This document shows, piece after piece, positions 46,856-56,109 of a DNA stretch of 64,000 nucleotides (position 1 is its first letter; each line of letters starts with the position of its first letter). A program made the position numbers and the translations under genes. Source of the DNA: Algoriphagus aestuarii (GTDB taxonomy: Bacteria > Bacteroidota > Bacteroidia > Cytophagales > Cyclobacteriaceae); contig JAFIDK010000001.1 in the NCBI GenBank assembly GCA_017051695.1, positions 310,001 to 374,000 of the forward strand, in the 5' to 3' direction. The notes under the pieces were generated by a model. It worked only from the letters and a program-made list of their open reading frames with translations. It was not told the origin of the DNA and did no database searches.

Positions 46856-48484
46856 ATGCCACGACTTTTAAAAAACGATACTGTTAGATTGCTTGAAGCA
46901 AGCATTGAGTCTTTAGGACTCGCTCAATTTGGAATTTGTGCATTTCGGAGAGATCAATTGAAAATTGAGCAGGTAAGATATTCCCCAGAGATTGGCTTAA
47001 TCGGAAGTTCAATAGAAATGGCAATGAGTTCAGTCCTGATTCAAGCTCAAGGGAAAAAAGCAATTTATAGAGATTTTAAAATTGCTAAATACAAAACTGG
47101 AGCAGAAATACTAAGTGACTTTCGAGCGATTTTAAAGCAGTCCTCGCCAAATATTTTATTCCTTATTAATGGAATTTCAAAACCAAAAGAGCATATTCTA
47201 GAAATATTAGATCTAACTAATAGATTCCATCTAATAATATCAAGTAGAGCCAATGGATTACATAATGGATATGGATTAACATATGAACTAATAGCCTCAC
47301 TTTTCCAAAGTGTTACAAAATTTTTCAAATTACTTTCTAAGTCAAGTAATTTAAAGCCTTACTTAACGAGCATCCCTGAATTAGTGGGCATTCAGGTTGA
47401 TAAAACTATCCTGATTGATAACCTTACATCAAAACTTAAAAATTCGAAGAATTTACAAGAAAAAGAGTCAATATTGTCTTCCCTTTTTCTAATACTTCCA
47501 GAGATCCCAAAGAATTTACCTGAATGGATCTCTAAATTTGAATCATTAAAAGTTGCCCCAAAAAAAACTGATCTAGTCTACTTAATTGATGCATTAGAAA
47601 AAGCAAATCCCGTAACACTCAAAAAAGTCAATGATGGTGGAAATTCTTTAAATGTAACTATTGTAGGAAGAGATGTTGAAGGTGCAATTCCTATTTCTGC
47701 ACAATTCCTAAAAACAGAATATACTCAAATTAAAGACCAATTTTATGCAGATATAGCCACATCTAATGGTCGAATTAAAAAAAACCAATTAGACCTCCCT
47801 CCAAAATCAATTATTAATAATGCATTTGCTTTTGGTTTTGAAGATTTACAAATATTACAAAATGGAGAGTACTTTACAGCCCATCAAACCTGGCCATTCA
47901 TAGTTGAGGCTATCAATGTTGCGAAAAATAACACACCGGCACCATATTGGTTCCTAATACGAAAAACCAAAGAATATGGGCAGCTTAAATCATGTCTTAA
48001 AAAGGCTTCAAAGCTAGGAAATAGTTCTCTAAAGAAGAACATAACAATTGTTTTGGGTGGAATTGAAGCGATAGAATCAGACAATTTTATCGAATCAACC
48101 TCTGTATTTGTTCAAAAGATAATTGAAGAAACAGATCAATTAAATAATGAACTAGAAAGGTTGGAGGCATTATATAAGAAGAATGGGCTAAATGGACTAT
48201 CAGAAGAATATGAGGAAGATCTCTCCAATCTATTTGAGGAAAACATTACTATTTCAGGACTAATGGAAAAAATAATTGATGACACTCAAATATCCATTGA
48301 ATCTAAAAAATACTGGATTTCTAAGTTAACCAAGATAATGCCTGAAGAAAGTGATCTGCCTATTTTAGCTAAAATACTAGAAGATCCTAGATTTAGCAAT
48401 TGTCACACTAACATTCGGAAAATTTTTCGGGCTTTAGACTTTGCATCCTACGGCCCAAAAATCAAAAATGTATCAAATCATTAA
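46856..48484 (+). CDS. Unrecognised protein with HEPN-like motif, end of restriction operon
   Basis: 542 residues, not recognised as a whole. The N-terminal 150 residues are helical and include F-H-L-I-I-S-S-R-A-N-G-L-H-N-G-Y-G, in which R131-x4-H136 matches the R-x4-6-H signature of HEPN ribonucleases; DUF3644-type proteins have a similar layout. The middle has N-V-T-I-V-G-R-D and F-A-F-G-F-E-D segments, and the C-terminus is acidic and helical. It follows hsdM by 49 bp in the same direction and is AT-rich. A toxic RNase effector of the defence island is possible but unproven. Confidence 0.55.
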   Translation: MPRLLKNDTVRLLEASIESLGLAQFGICAFRRDQLKIEQVRYSPEIGLIGSSIEMAMSSVLIQAQGKKAIYRDFKIAKYKTGAEILSDFRAILKQSSPNILFLINGISKPKEHILEILDLTNRFHLIISSRANGLHNGYGLTYELIASLFQSVTKFFKLLSKSSNLKPYLTSIPELVGIQVDKTILIDNLTSKLKNSKNLQEKESILSSLFLILPEIPKNLPEWISKFESLKVAPKKTDLVYLIDALEKANPVTLKKVNDGGNSLNVTIVGRDVEGAIPISAQFLKTEYTQIKDQFYADIATSNGRIKKNQLDLPPKSIINNAFAFGFEDLQILQNGEYFTAHQTWPFIVEAINVAKNNTPAPYWFLIRKTKEYGQLKSCLKKASKLGNSSLKKNITIVLGGIEAIESDNFIESTSVFVQKIIEETDQLNNELERLEALYKKNGLNGLSEEYEEDLSNLFEENITISGLMEKIIDDTQISIESKKYWISKLTKIMPEESDLPILAKILEDPRFSNCHTNIRKIFRALDFASYGPKIKNVSNH

Positions 48485-48491
48485 TTACGAA

Positions 48492-48511
48492 AAAAGCCCT
48501 TTCGGGCTTTT
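48492..48511. terminator. Bidirectional terminator between convergent genes
   Basis: 8-bp stem AAAAGCCC/GGGCTTTT with loop TTTC, A-rich on the left and T-rich on the right, placed 7 bp after the HEPN-like stop and 2 bp beyond the stop of the opposing 71-codon gene. It ends both transcripts. Confidence 0.85.
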
Positions 48512-48513
48512 AA

Positions 48514-48729
48514 TCAAGATTCTTCCAATTCTTTAACGGAAACATAAACTGTATGAGTTTTACCGTATTGATCAGGTTCTTTCAGTTTGGCGACGTTGAA
48601 CTTGACGTAGGTTTCTCCTTCGTATTCGAAGGTATGGTTTTGAAGCTCGGCAATGTTGAGGCTTACTTCGACGATGTCCATGTTTTCAACTTGCTTGCCT
48701 TTTCCGATGTACTTTTTTGAGAATGCTAT
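48514..48729 (-). CDS. Small conserved conjugative-element protein, ATA in place of ATG start
   Basis: Open frame of 71 codons plus stop whose product contains F-S-K-K-Y-I-G-K-G-K-Q-V-E-N-M-D-I-V-E-V-S-L and ends S-V-K-E-L-E-E-S. From memory, a small Bacteroidota mobile-element protein with K-Y-I-G-K-G-K-Q-V-E near its N-terminus is conserved, so translation should begin upstream of the only ATG (48681). The natural start position holds ATA (48727-48729), with an in-frame stop six codons further upstream. Either a rare ATA start is used, the gene is damaged, or a 55-residue form is made. Function unknown. Confidence 0.65.
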   Translation of the reverse strand: MAFSKKYIGKGKQVENMDIVEVSLNIAELQNHTFEYEGETYVKFNVAKLKEPDQYGKTHTVYVSVKELEES

Positions 48730-48813
48730 AGTATTTTGGTTTTAGTTAAAATTTATGCAGGTCTATTCGGAAGGCGTGGAGAGTGGATAAGAATTAGAAT
48801 TCAAAAACTTGAA

Positions 48814-48831
48814 GGCAGTCCGTAGGAAACC
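48814..48831. repeat. 18-bp conserved noncoding motif, copy 2
   Basis: GGCAGTCCGTAGGAAACC, two mismatches from 26897-26914. It is 85 bp upstream of the small backbone gene and before cargo C. The surrounding gap 48730-49126 contains no other supported feature. Confidence 0.6.
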
Positions 48832-49126
48832 CCGTTTTTAGGAAATTCTGCTATTAGCCCAATTTTTAGAAACTGACAAGCCGACTGACCTTTGTGCATT
48901 GAATTAGGCAAAAACCAAAAGAAGCATTAGAAAAAATTGGAAAATAAGACAAGGAAAACTAAGAACCTTACTTTTAGAAGACAAAAGATAGGAAGCAGAA
49001 ATTTATTCTTTCAGAATGATTTTCAGCCTTTTAAAAAATAATCAATAAAAAACCCCAACTTTTTATTCTGGAATACGAACTTATTATTTAATTACATTGA
49101 AAATCCATTCTTTTTCTTTCAATCAA

Positions 49127-50053
49127 ATGAATAAAAAACCTCTTTTTACCCTCCTAATTGTTTCAATAGGTTTTGCATCCTGCAGCGAAGATCCCGTTCT
49201 ACCTACTGACACCTCTATTCCGACTATTTCTAAATTAGAATATTCATCTGAAATTGAACCTTACCCAGGCCAGGTTATTCCATGGAATTGGAATTTATTT
49301 AGATATTATTTAAACATAAGTGACCCTGAAGGAATCTCAGAAGTAATTCTGGGAGTTAAGGGAGATTTACCGAATAATGCCGAAGGTGATTTCTCGAATA
49401 AATTTGAGCTATTAAACCATACTGAGACTATCAATAAAGATTATGATAGCCCAAAATACTACTTCCAACCTGGAAGAGATGAAATAAACTTTGACCCTTT
49501 TACCATAGAATGGCGAGGAACCTTTTCTGTTGCTACACTTCCAATTCTCGCAGGCCCCTACCAATTGAGCATCGATGCGCAAGACATAAATGGTAACAAA
49601 ACCAATTATGAATTAGGAACCAATTATCAAACCATTGTCTTTGTTGAAAGAACTTATGCCCCATTGATTCATAGACCTCATGGACTCCCCGATGTTATTA
49701 CTTTGGAATCTAATGACGCCCTGTCACTAGAAGGTGGAATCATGAGGACTGATGACGAATTTTCAACTCCCTTGAAGTTTGTTTGGATTAAGCTGGCTGA
49801 TCAAGATGTCGTAGGTGACTATAAAGGGGAAACAGAACAAATTGTCTACGAGGAACGGATGTGGGGTCAGTCATTGAGATTGGATAAATCCGGTAGCGAA
49901 CTGCCTTCGGCATCCGAGCTTACTTTCAATCAGTTACTTGAGGTGAATCCAATGAAATTACCAGAGGGAAAATCTAATTTTGTAATGATAGTATGGGCAG
50001 AAGATGAAGCCGGAAATGCTTCAAGGAAAACCATACCAATAGAAATCAACTAA
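49127..50053 (+). CDS. DUF4625-like lipoprotein
   Basis: 308 residues from the ATG at 49127, the first that gives a signal peptide; the lipobox is F-A-S-C with Cys19. Two or three Ig-like beta domains follow, with Y-P-G-Q-V-I-P-W, L-N-I-S-D-P-E-G-I-S-E-V and, at the end, I-V-W-A-E-D-E-A-G-N-A-S-R-K, which resemble DUF4625/Big-type extracellular domains. It is probably outer-membrane anchored. Monocistronic, with a terminator 11 bp after the stop. No function assigned. Confidence 0.65.
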   Translation: MNKKPLFTLLIVSIGFASCSEDPVLPTDTSIPTISKLEYSSEIEPYPGQVIPWNWNLFRYYLNISDPEGISEVILGVKGDLPNNAEGDFSNKFELLNHTETINKDYDSPKYYFQPGRDEINFDPFTIEWRGTFSVATLPILAGPYQLSIDAQDINGNKTNYELGTNYQTIVFVERTYAPLIHRPHGLPDVITLESNDALSLEGGIMRTDDEFSTPLKFVWIKLADQDVVGDYKGETEQIVYEERMWGQSLRLDKSGSELPSASELTFNQLLEVNPMKLPEGKSNFVMIVWAEDEAGNASRKTIPIEIN

Positions 50054-50064
50054 TCCAATTTTTT

Positions 50065-50096
50065 AAGGGTCCTCAAATGAGTGACCCTTTTTTATT
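50065..50096 (+). terminator. Terminator after the DUF4625-like gene
   Basis: Stem AAGGGTC/GACCCTT with an inner CTC/GAG pairing and a T7 run, 11 bp after the stop. It separates the gene from the convergent lipoprotein gene at 50140. Confidence 0.88.
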
Positions 50097-50139
50097 TGCT
50101 GATTTCGGAAGTAAAAGATCCTGCATCTCCTTTTCAAAT

Positions 50140-50634
50140 TCATTCAATCGAAATCTCCTCAGCCAAAGGATCCGAAGTCTCCCCAGGGCCTAAAGCCTCA
50201 TAGTTGTATTCTTTAAAAACTGAACCATCCGCAAAAAGTCTAACTTCCGCCGAAAGTGGCTGAAATGAATCATCCGGTTCTCCTCCTAGATGAACCGCAT
50301 TGAAAACAAAGCCTAGGCTATGAATCGGGGCTGAAGAAATGGCCGAAATGCTTGGGATTTCTGGCTCAAAAGCAAGGGTATAGGCATTGCCTTGTTCGAT
50401 CACTTGGGTCCAATTGAGTTCTGATGGTTGCTTCAAAACAGGAGTGACAAAAGTAGATCTCCCGCTCAACATACTGTGAACCGAAAAGGTCACCAAGTAG
50501 TCAGCGTAGTTACCATCCATTTCAACTTCGATTGTCACAGATTTTTCAACAAGCTTTGGAGTCTCATCCTTTGAGGAACAGCTAAAAGAAAAAACAGCTA
50601 CAGCGAGTACAATTAAGTAATTCAAATTTCTCAT
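50140..50634 (-). CDS. Small lipoprotein of unknown function
   Basis: 164 residues: signal peptide with lipobox S-F-S-C (Cys19), then a mostly beta-strand domain with many Ser/Glu and no cysteine or catalytic motif. It ends in an acidic tail (D-P-L-A-E-E-I-S-I-E). It has its own start and no close same-strand neighbour. Not recognised. Confidence 0.7.
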   Translation of the reverse strand: MRNLNYLIVLAVAVFSFSCSSKDETPKLVEKSVTIEVEMDGNYADYLVTFSVHSMLSGRSTFVTPVLKQPSELNWTQVIEQGNAYTLAFEPEIPSISAISSAPIHSLGFVFNAVHLGGEPDDSFQPLSAEVRLFADGSVFKEYNYEALGPGETSDPLAEEISIE

Positions 50635-50777
50635 GGCGTAAAATGGTTTAGTTTAGTCCGAAAATAGGTGCAAAGGATATTTTAGGCATTATTGAAAAAG
50701 ATCAAATTGAACTGAAAATGAAGGCTTGATTAGGTTTTTTGGCCTCATTAAAGACCTCCATCCATTAATGTTAAACT

Positions 50778-51635
50778 TTAATTTACTTGTGAATTTCGTA
50801 CTTGATCATAGGAATTAGTGAAATTCCAAATCAATTCTTCCACAGAATTTGGAGGAATTTGCTTTTTTATTTCTTGAAAATAGCGAACTAGGAAATCTGA
50901 TGAAAACCCCTCAGCTTCATATAAACTCCACCAATACATACTCCAAAGAATCGCCTTTTGATTTTCTTTGATCTTTTCACTCATTAGTAGAGCGCGTAAG
51001 GGATTTGTTTCAGAATTCGCATAAAAATCTCTCCATGCTTCAGAGTTTTTTTGCATATACGTGGAATAGGAGATACCATTGATGTCGCCAACTTTAATTT
51101 TCAATTCATGAATAAGAGCATTCCTCAAAAATATAGCGAATCCAGTACGGATATAATTGTTTTCGGAAAATTCCTTTAAAGTGAGCGAACTTTCATAAAA
51201 CCAAAAGTTCCTGCCCAATTCATAAAAAAATATATGATCATGTATATTGGATTCCTGAAATAATTGAACTACATTTTTAAATTTTCTCTCAGTAAATTCT
51301 ATCCCTTTCATTCCAAGCTTACCACATCCCGATCCACAGGTCATTGGAACTACAGCTACCGGAAGCTTTTCTCCATAAACAGAATCCATTTCAGGGTGTT
51401 GACCACTTATCCACGCAGCAAAAAGATATACCGAGTCATAGGAAAGAATCAATTTTTTAAGATCATTTCTAACAAACTCTTTATCAGGGTATAATAATAG
51501 GATTTCTTTGCTTTCTAGAAAATTCAAGTTCTGAATATTTCCATAGAAATCAGTATATTGAATTCCCTGATGGCGGCAACTTGAACCTAAGACCAAGGTT
51601 AAAATCAGGTAGTAGTATGGTTTAAAATATGACAT
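50778..51635 (-). CDS. Lipoprotein with degenerate peptidase-like motif
   Basis: 285 residues, lipobox G-S-S-C (Cys20). The segment I-F-F-Y-E-L-G-R-N-F-W-F-Y (near 145-157) resembles the H-E-L-G-R-N-x-W of gluzincin-like proteins, but the first metal-binding His is Tyr, so it is unlikely to be an active metallopeptidase. M-T-C-G-S-G-C-G near 100 is another distinctive feature. It is divergent from the flippase-like gene by 20 bp. Possibly a binding-only relative of a secreted peptidase; function unknown. Confidence 0.6.
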   Translation of the reverse strand: MSYFKPYYYLILTLVLGSSCRHQGIQYTDFYGNIQNLNFLESKEILLLYPDKEFVRNDLKKLILSYDSVYLFAAWISGQHPEMDSVYGEKLPVAVVPMTCGSGCGKLGMKGIEFTERKFKNVVQLFQESNIHDHIFFYELGRNFWFYESSLTLKEFSENNYIRTGFAIFLRNALIHELKIKVGDINGISYSTYMQKNSEAWRDFYANSETNPLRALLMSEKIKENQKAILWSMYWWSLYEAEGFSSDFLVRYFQEIKKQIPPNSVEELIWNFTNSYDQVRNSQVN

Positions 51636-51655
51636 TTTTTAAAGCCTCATAAGCT

Positions 51656-52573
51656 ATGAAGAACATTAAATTTAAGAACTTAAGCAAATGGTTGCTGAAA
51701 TTTGGTCTTTCCTCAATAGCATTGTTTTTCGTTTTCAAAAAAGTTGAACTAAATCGAATTGTAGAAATTGCGCTCTCTTCGGATCCCTTTTACTTAGCCT
51801 TGGCTTTTCTAGCCTTTAACAGTTCCAAAATCATTTCTGCTTTTCGATTAAACCAGTTTTACAAAGCCATTAAGGTGAATTTAACAGAGAAATATAATCT
51901 CACGCTTTATTATCTTAGTATGTTTTATAACCTGTTCCTCCCAGGAAGTATCGGAGGTGATGCCTACAAGGTATATCTTTTAAAACAAGAGGGGAAAGGA
52001 AGTTTAAAGATGTTATCTTTGGCCACTGTATTGGATCGAGTCAGCGGTCTCGCTTTGTTGGTGTTTTTCAGCTTTTTCCTTGTTCTGGTTAACCAGGAAC
52101 TACAGCAATTAAACTATCTTTTTCCTTTTGCAGTAATAGGGCTCATTTTAACATTGCCTTCTTATTACCTATTTACCAGACTATTTTTTAATTCATTTTC
52201 TTCTAAATTCTGGCGTACCACCCATTTTTCCTTTTGGGTTCAACTTGGACAGTTACTATGTGCATACTTTATCTTAATAGCGATTGGGGTTGAATCTCAT
52301 TATCTAGATTATCTTGTGCTTTTCATGGTTTCTTCCGTTGTCGCTGTATTCCCTTTCTCAATCGGCGGCATTGGAGCAAGGGAACTGGTGTTTTTATATG
52401 CTCATCAATATATTGCTATTGACGAAAGTCAGGCGATATCTTTTACGCTCCTGTTCTTCTCCACATTGGCAAGTTCATCCTTTCTGGGTTTAATCTTCAT
52501 TGCTTTTCCATACAAAGAGCGAAATCCTATTTCGGATCCTAATCTACTTTCGAATGGCAAACCCTTGGATTAA
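51656..52573 (+). CDS. UPF0104/LPG-synthase-TM-type flippase-like membrane protein
   Basis: 305 residues with about eight transmembrane helices. Conserved family segments: F-Y-N-L-F-L-P-G-S-I-G-G-D-A-Y-K-V-Y, L-D-R-V-S-G-L and F-P-F-S-I-G-G-I-G-A-R-E. This is the flippase-like domain of MprF and related proteins without the synthase domain, thought to move lipid-linked precursors. Its last 20 bp overlap the downstream glycosyltransferase gene, suggesting that it supplies or flips the lipid-linked sugar for that enzyme. Confidence 0.85.
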   Translation: MKNIKFKNLSKWLLKFGLSSIALFFVFKKVELNRIVEIALSSDPFYLALAFLAFNSSKIISAFRLNQFYKAIKVNLTEKYNLTLYYLSMFYNLFLPGSIGGDAYKVYLLKQEGKGSLKMLSLATVLDRVSGLALLVFFSFFLVLVNQELQQLNYLFPFAVIGLILTLPSYYLFTRLFFNSFSSKFWRTTHFSFWVQLGQLLCAYFILIAIGVESHYLDYLVLFMVSSVVAVFPFSIGGIGARELVFLYAHQYIAIDESQAISFTLLFFSTLASSSFLGLIFIAFPYKERNPISDPNLLSNGKPLD

Positions 52574-54167
52574 AGTTTTCTTTTTCGCTTATCTGGTCCT
52601 AGGTCTCTTGATTCTACCCGATTATGGAATCACTATGGATGAACCCATTCAGCGGAAACACGGCATGGTTGCCTTCGAATATGTAAATGAGATATTTAAC
52701 TTATTCCCTACTATATCAAAGGTGACTGGGGAAAACTTAAGTACCTATGACCATCGGGATTATGGGATGTTTTTCCAAGTGATAGCTTATAGTTTGGAAC
52801 TGATGTTAGGTATTGATAACAGCCGAGATGTCTTCAGATTAAGGCACGTGATGGTTTTTTGCTTATTTTGGTTGGGGCTATTGTATTTTTATAAAGCACT
52901 TTTAATCAGATATAAGAATAATGGACTTGCATTTGCAGGAATTCTTTTGATCATTCTGAGCCCAAGGATATTTGGGGATTCATTTACTAATCCCAAAGAT
53001 ATTCCTCTGCTGAGCTGGTTTATGATCAGCATTTTCACTTCTATAAACTTAGTCAACAATCGGAATACCAAAAGTATAATTGCCCATGCACTAATTTCCG
53101 CCCTAGCTATTGGAAGTAGGATTGTGGGAGTACTGATTCCTGTTGTTACAATAATTTGGATAATAGTGGAATTTCTATTTCAAAGGCAAGACAGAAAGTG
53201 GAAAGAACCCATTCTAGCAATATCATCCTATGTGATTTTGGTTATGCTATTTACTTTTATTCTCTGGCCTGTCTTATGGGAGAGTCCTATAGATAGTTTT
53301 CTTCATTCTTTCCGAAGTATGAAGAAATTTCGTTGGTCGGGAAGCATGCTGTATATGGGAGAAATGATTCATTCTTCTTCAATACCCTGGCATTACATTC
53401 CTATTTGGATCGTAGTTACAACCCCCATAGCAATTTCAGGTCTTTTCCTAGTTGGGATTTCTAGGACCACCAAAGAAATTGTATACAGACCCACAAGTTT
53501 TTTAAATGACAAGACAAATCGTACGGATATCTCAATTTGCCTTTTCTTCTTTGCTCCACTACTTTCTGTAATCATATTCAACTCTGTGCTATACAATGGC
53601 TGGCGGCATTTGTACTTCATATATCCTGCGATGGTATGGATCAGCATCATTGGATTAAAAGAGCTCTGGAATTATTTATCAAGAAAGACTGGACTTAATT
53701 GGTTGAAATATACTTTTATCGTTTTGATTTCAATAAACATCCTTGAAATCATTCATTTTTTTATAAAATATCACCCCCATCAAAGTGTTTACTTCAATAT
53801 ACTGGCTGGAGATGTGGAAAAGAATTTCGAACGAGACTATTATGGAGTGTCATACAAAAAGGCACTTACCTTACTTTTAGAGCAGGAAAAAGAGGATACT
53901 ATAAAGATTTACAGTGAAGATTTTATTGGAAAAATAAATGTAATGAATTTCACTAAAGTCGAAGCAGAACGAATTAAATTTGTAGACGAGATAGTGGATG
54001 CCAACTATTTCTTTTCAATATTTAATTTTAGAACCAAACAAGAATATGCAATGTTCAAAAATAATATATTCCCATATAATCAGGCAAAAGCAATAACAAT
54101 TTTTATTAAGGATTATCCTGCGATAGAGGTTTACAAGTTAAAAAAAATTCAACACCATAATAAATAA
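52554..54167 (+). CDS. GT39/ArnT-like membrane glycosyltransferase
   Basis: 537 residues from the ATG at 52554 (the frame is open 54 bp further upstream, but that part is not membrane-protein-like). About eleven hydrophobic segments; the first loop carries Y-G-I-T-M-D-E-P, with the acidic D-E typical of lipid-phosphate-sugar-dependent GT-C enzymes. The soluble C-terminal part is short and charged. It overlaps the flippase-like gene, so the two form an envelope-modification pair. Donor and acceptor unknown. Confidence 0.8.
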   Translation: MANPWIKVFFFAYLVLGLLILPDYGITMDEPIQRKHGMVAFEYVNEIFNLFPTISKVTGENLSTYDHRDYGMFFQVIAYSLELMLGIDNSRDVFRLRHVMVFCLFWLGLLYFYKALLIRYKNNGLAFAGILLIILSPRIFGDSFTNPKDIPLLSWFMISIFTSINLVNNRNTKSIIAHALISALAIGSRIVGVLIPVVTIIWIIVEFLFQRQDRKWKEPILAISSYVILVMLFTFILWPVLWESPIDSFLHSFRSMKKFRWSGSMLYMGEMIHSSSIPWHYIPIWIVVTTPIAISGLFLVGISRTTKEIVYRPTSFLNDKTNRTDISICLFFFAPLLSVIIFNSVLYNGWRHLYFIYPAMVWISIIGLKELWNYLSRKTGLNWLKYTFIVLISINILEIIHFFIKYHPHQSVYFNILAGDVEKNFERDYYGVSYKKALTLLLEQEKEDTIKIYSEDFIGKINVMNFTKVEAERIKFVDEIVDANYFFSIFNFRTKQEYAMFKNNIFPYNQAKAITIFIKDYPAIEVYKLKKIQHHNK

Positions 54168-54882
54168 TTCACTAAGAAATAATCTATAAAAAACACTAAA
54201 ACCATAGAAATCTTCCCACGCAACTGTTGTTATTCAAACAAAATATAAAAATATATATAACTTTCTAGGCTTTAACGCATAAGATAAGCCAAAACAATAA
54301 ACAATATAAATTTTTTTTTAACTATTAAAAAGCAAAAGTCAAATATATTAACAAACTCATTATGGTAACAATGAAATCCAATTACGCTGATCATGAATAA
54401 AATCTTAATCAGATTTTCAAAAGCTATAGATCGCTTTGTAAACCACTATAAAATCTCATTGGAAAATAAATGAAATACTTTCACTTTGAAAAATTCCAAG
54501 ACAATCTTTAATTATCCACAAAGTTGATTTTATTTCTAGAAAACAGAATAAAATTGAATTTGCCAAAAAATTCTTAAACAGAGTCCATATTAAGTCAAGT
54601 AGTATTATAATTTTAGAAAAACCTTTATTGACGTCTTTAAATTTCTCAAAGAGATTAATACCGAGAAATTGTTTCCAATTTAAATCACCATATTTTCTCT
54701 GGGTTTCAAAACTTAACTTTTTGGTAGATTTTGAATCATTCTGTCAGACGATGATCCCATATAAGCCAAACACGCTCCAACATGGTAATTAACGGAAACA
54801 AAAGTTGACTTTCAACTGAATTTGTAAGACATAACTATAAATAATCTAAAACATTTTTATACACAAACTAAAACTCAAACGA
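54168..54882. other. Large AT-rich gap
   Basis: 715 bp between the convergent glycosyltransferase and propeller genes. Very AT-rich, with no ORF over about 30 codons that looks coding, no strong hairpin and no transposase remnant seen. Confidence 0.4.
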
Positions 54883-56109
54883 TTAAAATAATTCAGCTTT
54901 AATTATGATTACGGAACCAGTACTGCTTATCAATTCACCTAAATCATTAATTGTTTTCAGTATATTGCTTGAAAAATTCGAACTTAAAAGACCCCTCTCT
55001 TTTAGAACATTCATTCGATACATATACTCTTCTGGTTCAATGAAAAAGTAAATATATTTATCACTAATTCCTTTAGGATAATTTAGAAAATAGAAGATGT
55101 CCTCAGTTCTATTTTCCTTAACACTGTAGAGTCTAAACTTGTCTAATTCTTTTCTTTTTGTTGAATAGAATGATTGGTGCAAATATCCTTCATATTCATA
55201 AGTAAAAAACAAAATCTCATTGTTTTCTAAAACGTTTGTTGAGTAATATGCATAGTTTGAATTTCTAGCAAAATTAAGGAATTCCATAACATTTGGAAAC
55301 CCTTTGGTATAAACCTCCTTTGGAAATTTTTTATCCCCATAGTTTAAGTAAAATCTAGGGACTAATTTATTCTCAGAAAAATAAAAAATAGTGTCTTTAA
55401 ATGAGTAGGTGAAATTTAGATTTCCTTTTGAATGCCAAAGGCTATTATTATCTAAAAAAACTGCGAACCTTGCCTCATTCCCAATAAGAGGAAAAAAACT
55501 GTTTACAATTGAATTATCAGTTTTATCGATTAACAAAAGCCGATAACCTGACTTAGATTCAAAAAAAGTCCCTCCATATACAGCGTATGTGTCATCATTA
55601 AGTCGATTAAAATCAAGTGCCATCAATAATTCAGGATTCTTCCATTCTTCAATCAAATCACCAGAAATGTTATAGGTAATTATTTTCCCACTTTCATTAT
55701 CTAAAATATCTAAAACTTCGTTATCAATTCTTCTTACTCTTGTAAGTGCCGAATATTCTCCAGGTCCTTCTCCCCTTTTTCCAATTTCATTAATAAAATT
55801 TCCTTCATTATCAAATACAAGAATCCTTTCACTTATAACAATAAGTTTTTTATCGAATTCAATTAACGCATTAACATAAGATATTGGCATTTCATCTCGC
55901 ATGGCTAAAGGAAAGTAGCTTATGCTTTTGTAAACAGAATCCAAGTTAAATTCTTGATATTCTAAAGGATTTATTCCAATTTCAATTAGGTTGTTATCTA
56001 GATTTGAGATATTTTCTTTTGGATTTTCGCATGAAAAAAGTGAGACTAAGTTTATGATGTAAAGTGTTCTTAAGACCCTAAAAGTTAATGTGAAATATTT
56101 GGTATTCAT
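54883..56109 (-). CDS. 6-bladed beta-propeller lipoprotein
   Basis: 408 residues; a lipobox is present at L-F-S-C (Cys27). The propeller repeats include I-L-V-F-D-N-E-G-N-F-I-N-E-I-G-K-R-G-E-G-P-G-E-Y, characteristic of the Bacteroidota 6-bladed propeller (NHL-like) lipoproteins. These are commonly next to genes for small secreted peptides of NVEALA type; the cysteine-rich peptide gene 670 bp upstream on the same strand fits. Probably binds the peptide or another ligand at the surface. Confidence 0.82.
   Translation of the reverse strand: MNTKYFTLTFRVLRTLYIINLVSLFSCENPKENISNLDNNLIEIGINPLEYQEFNLDSVYKSISYFPLAMRDEMPISYVNALIEFDKKLIVISERILVFDNEGNFINEIGKRGEGPGEYSALTRVRRIDNEVLDILDNESGKIITYNISGDLIEEWKNPELLMALDFNRLNDDTYAVYGGTFFESKSGYRLLLIDKTDNSIVNSFFPLIGNEARFAVFLDNNSLWHSKGNLNFTYSFKDTIFYFSENKLVPRFYLNYGDKKFPKEVYTKGFPNVMEFLNFARNSNYAYYSTNVLENNEILFFTYEYEGYLHQSFYSTKRKELDKFRLYSVKENRTEDIFYFLNYPKGISDKYIYFFIEPEEYMYRMNVLKERGLLSSNFSSNILKTINDLGELISSTGSVIIIKAELF

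Noticed and set aside
54168-54882. Decayed transposase or gene fragment in the large gap
   Set aside because: No stretch of protein-like sequence in any frame and no terminal inverted repeats found.
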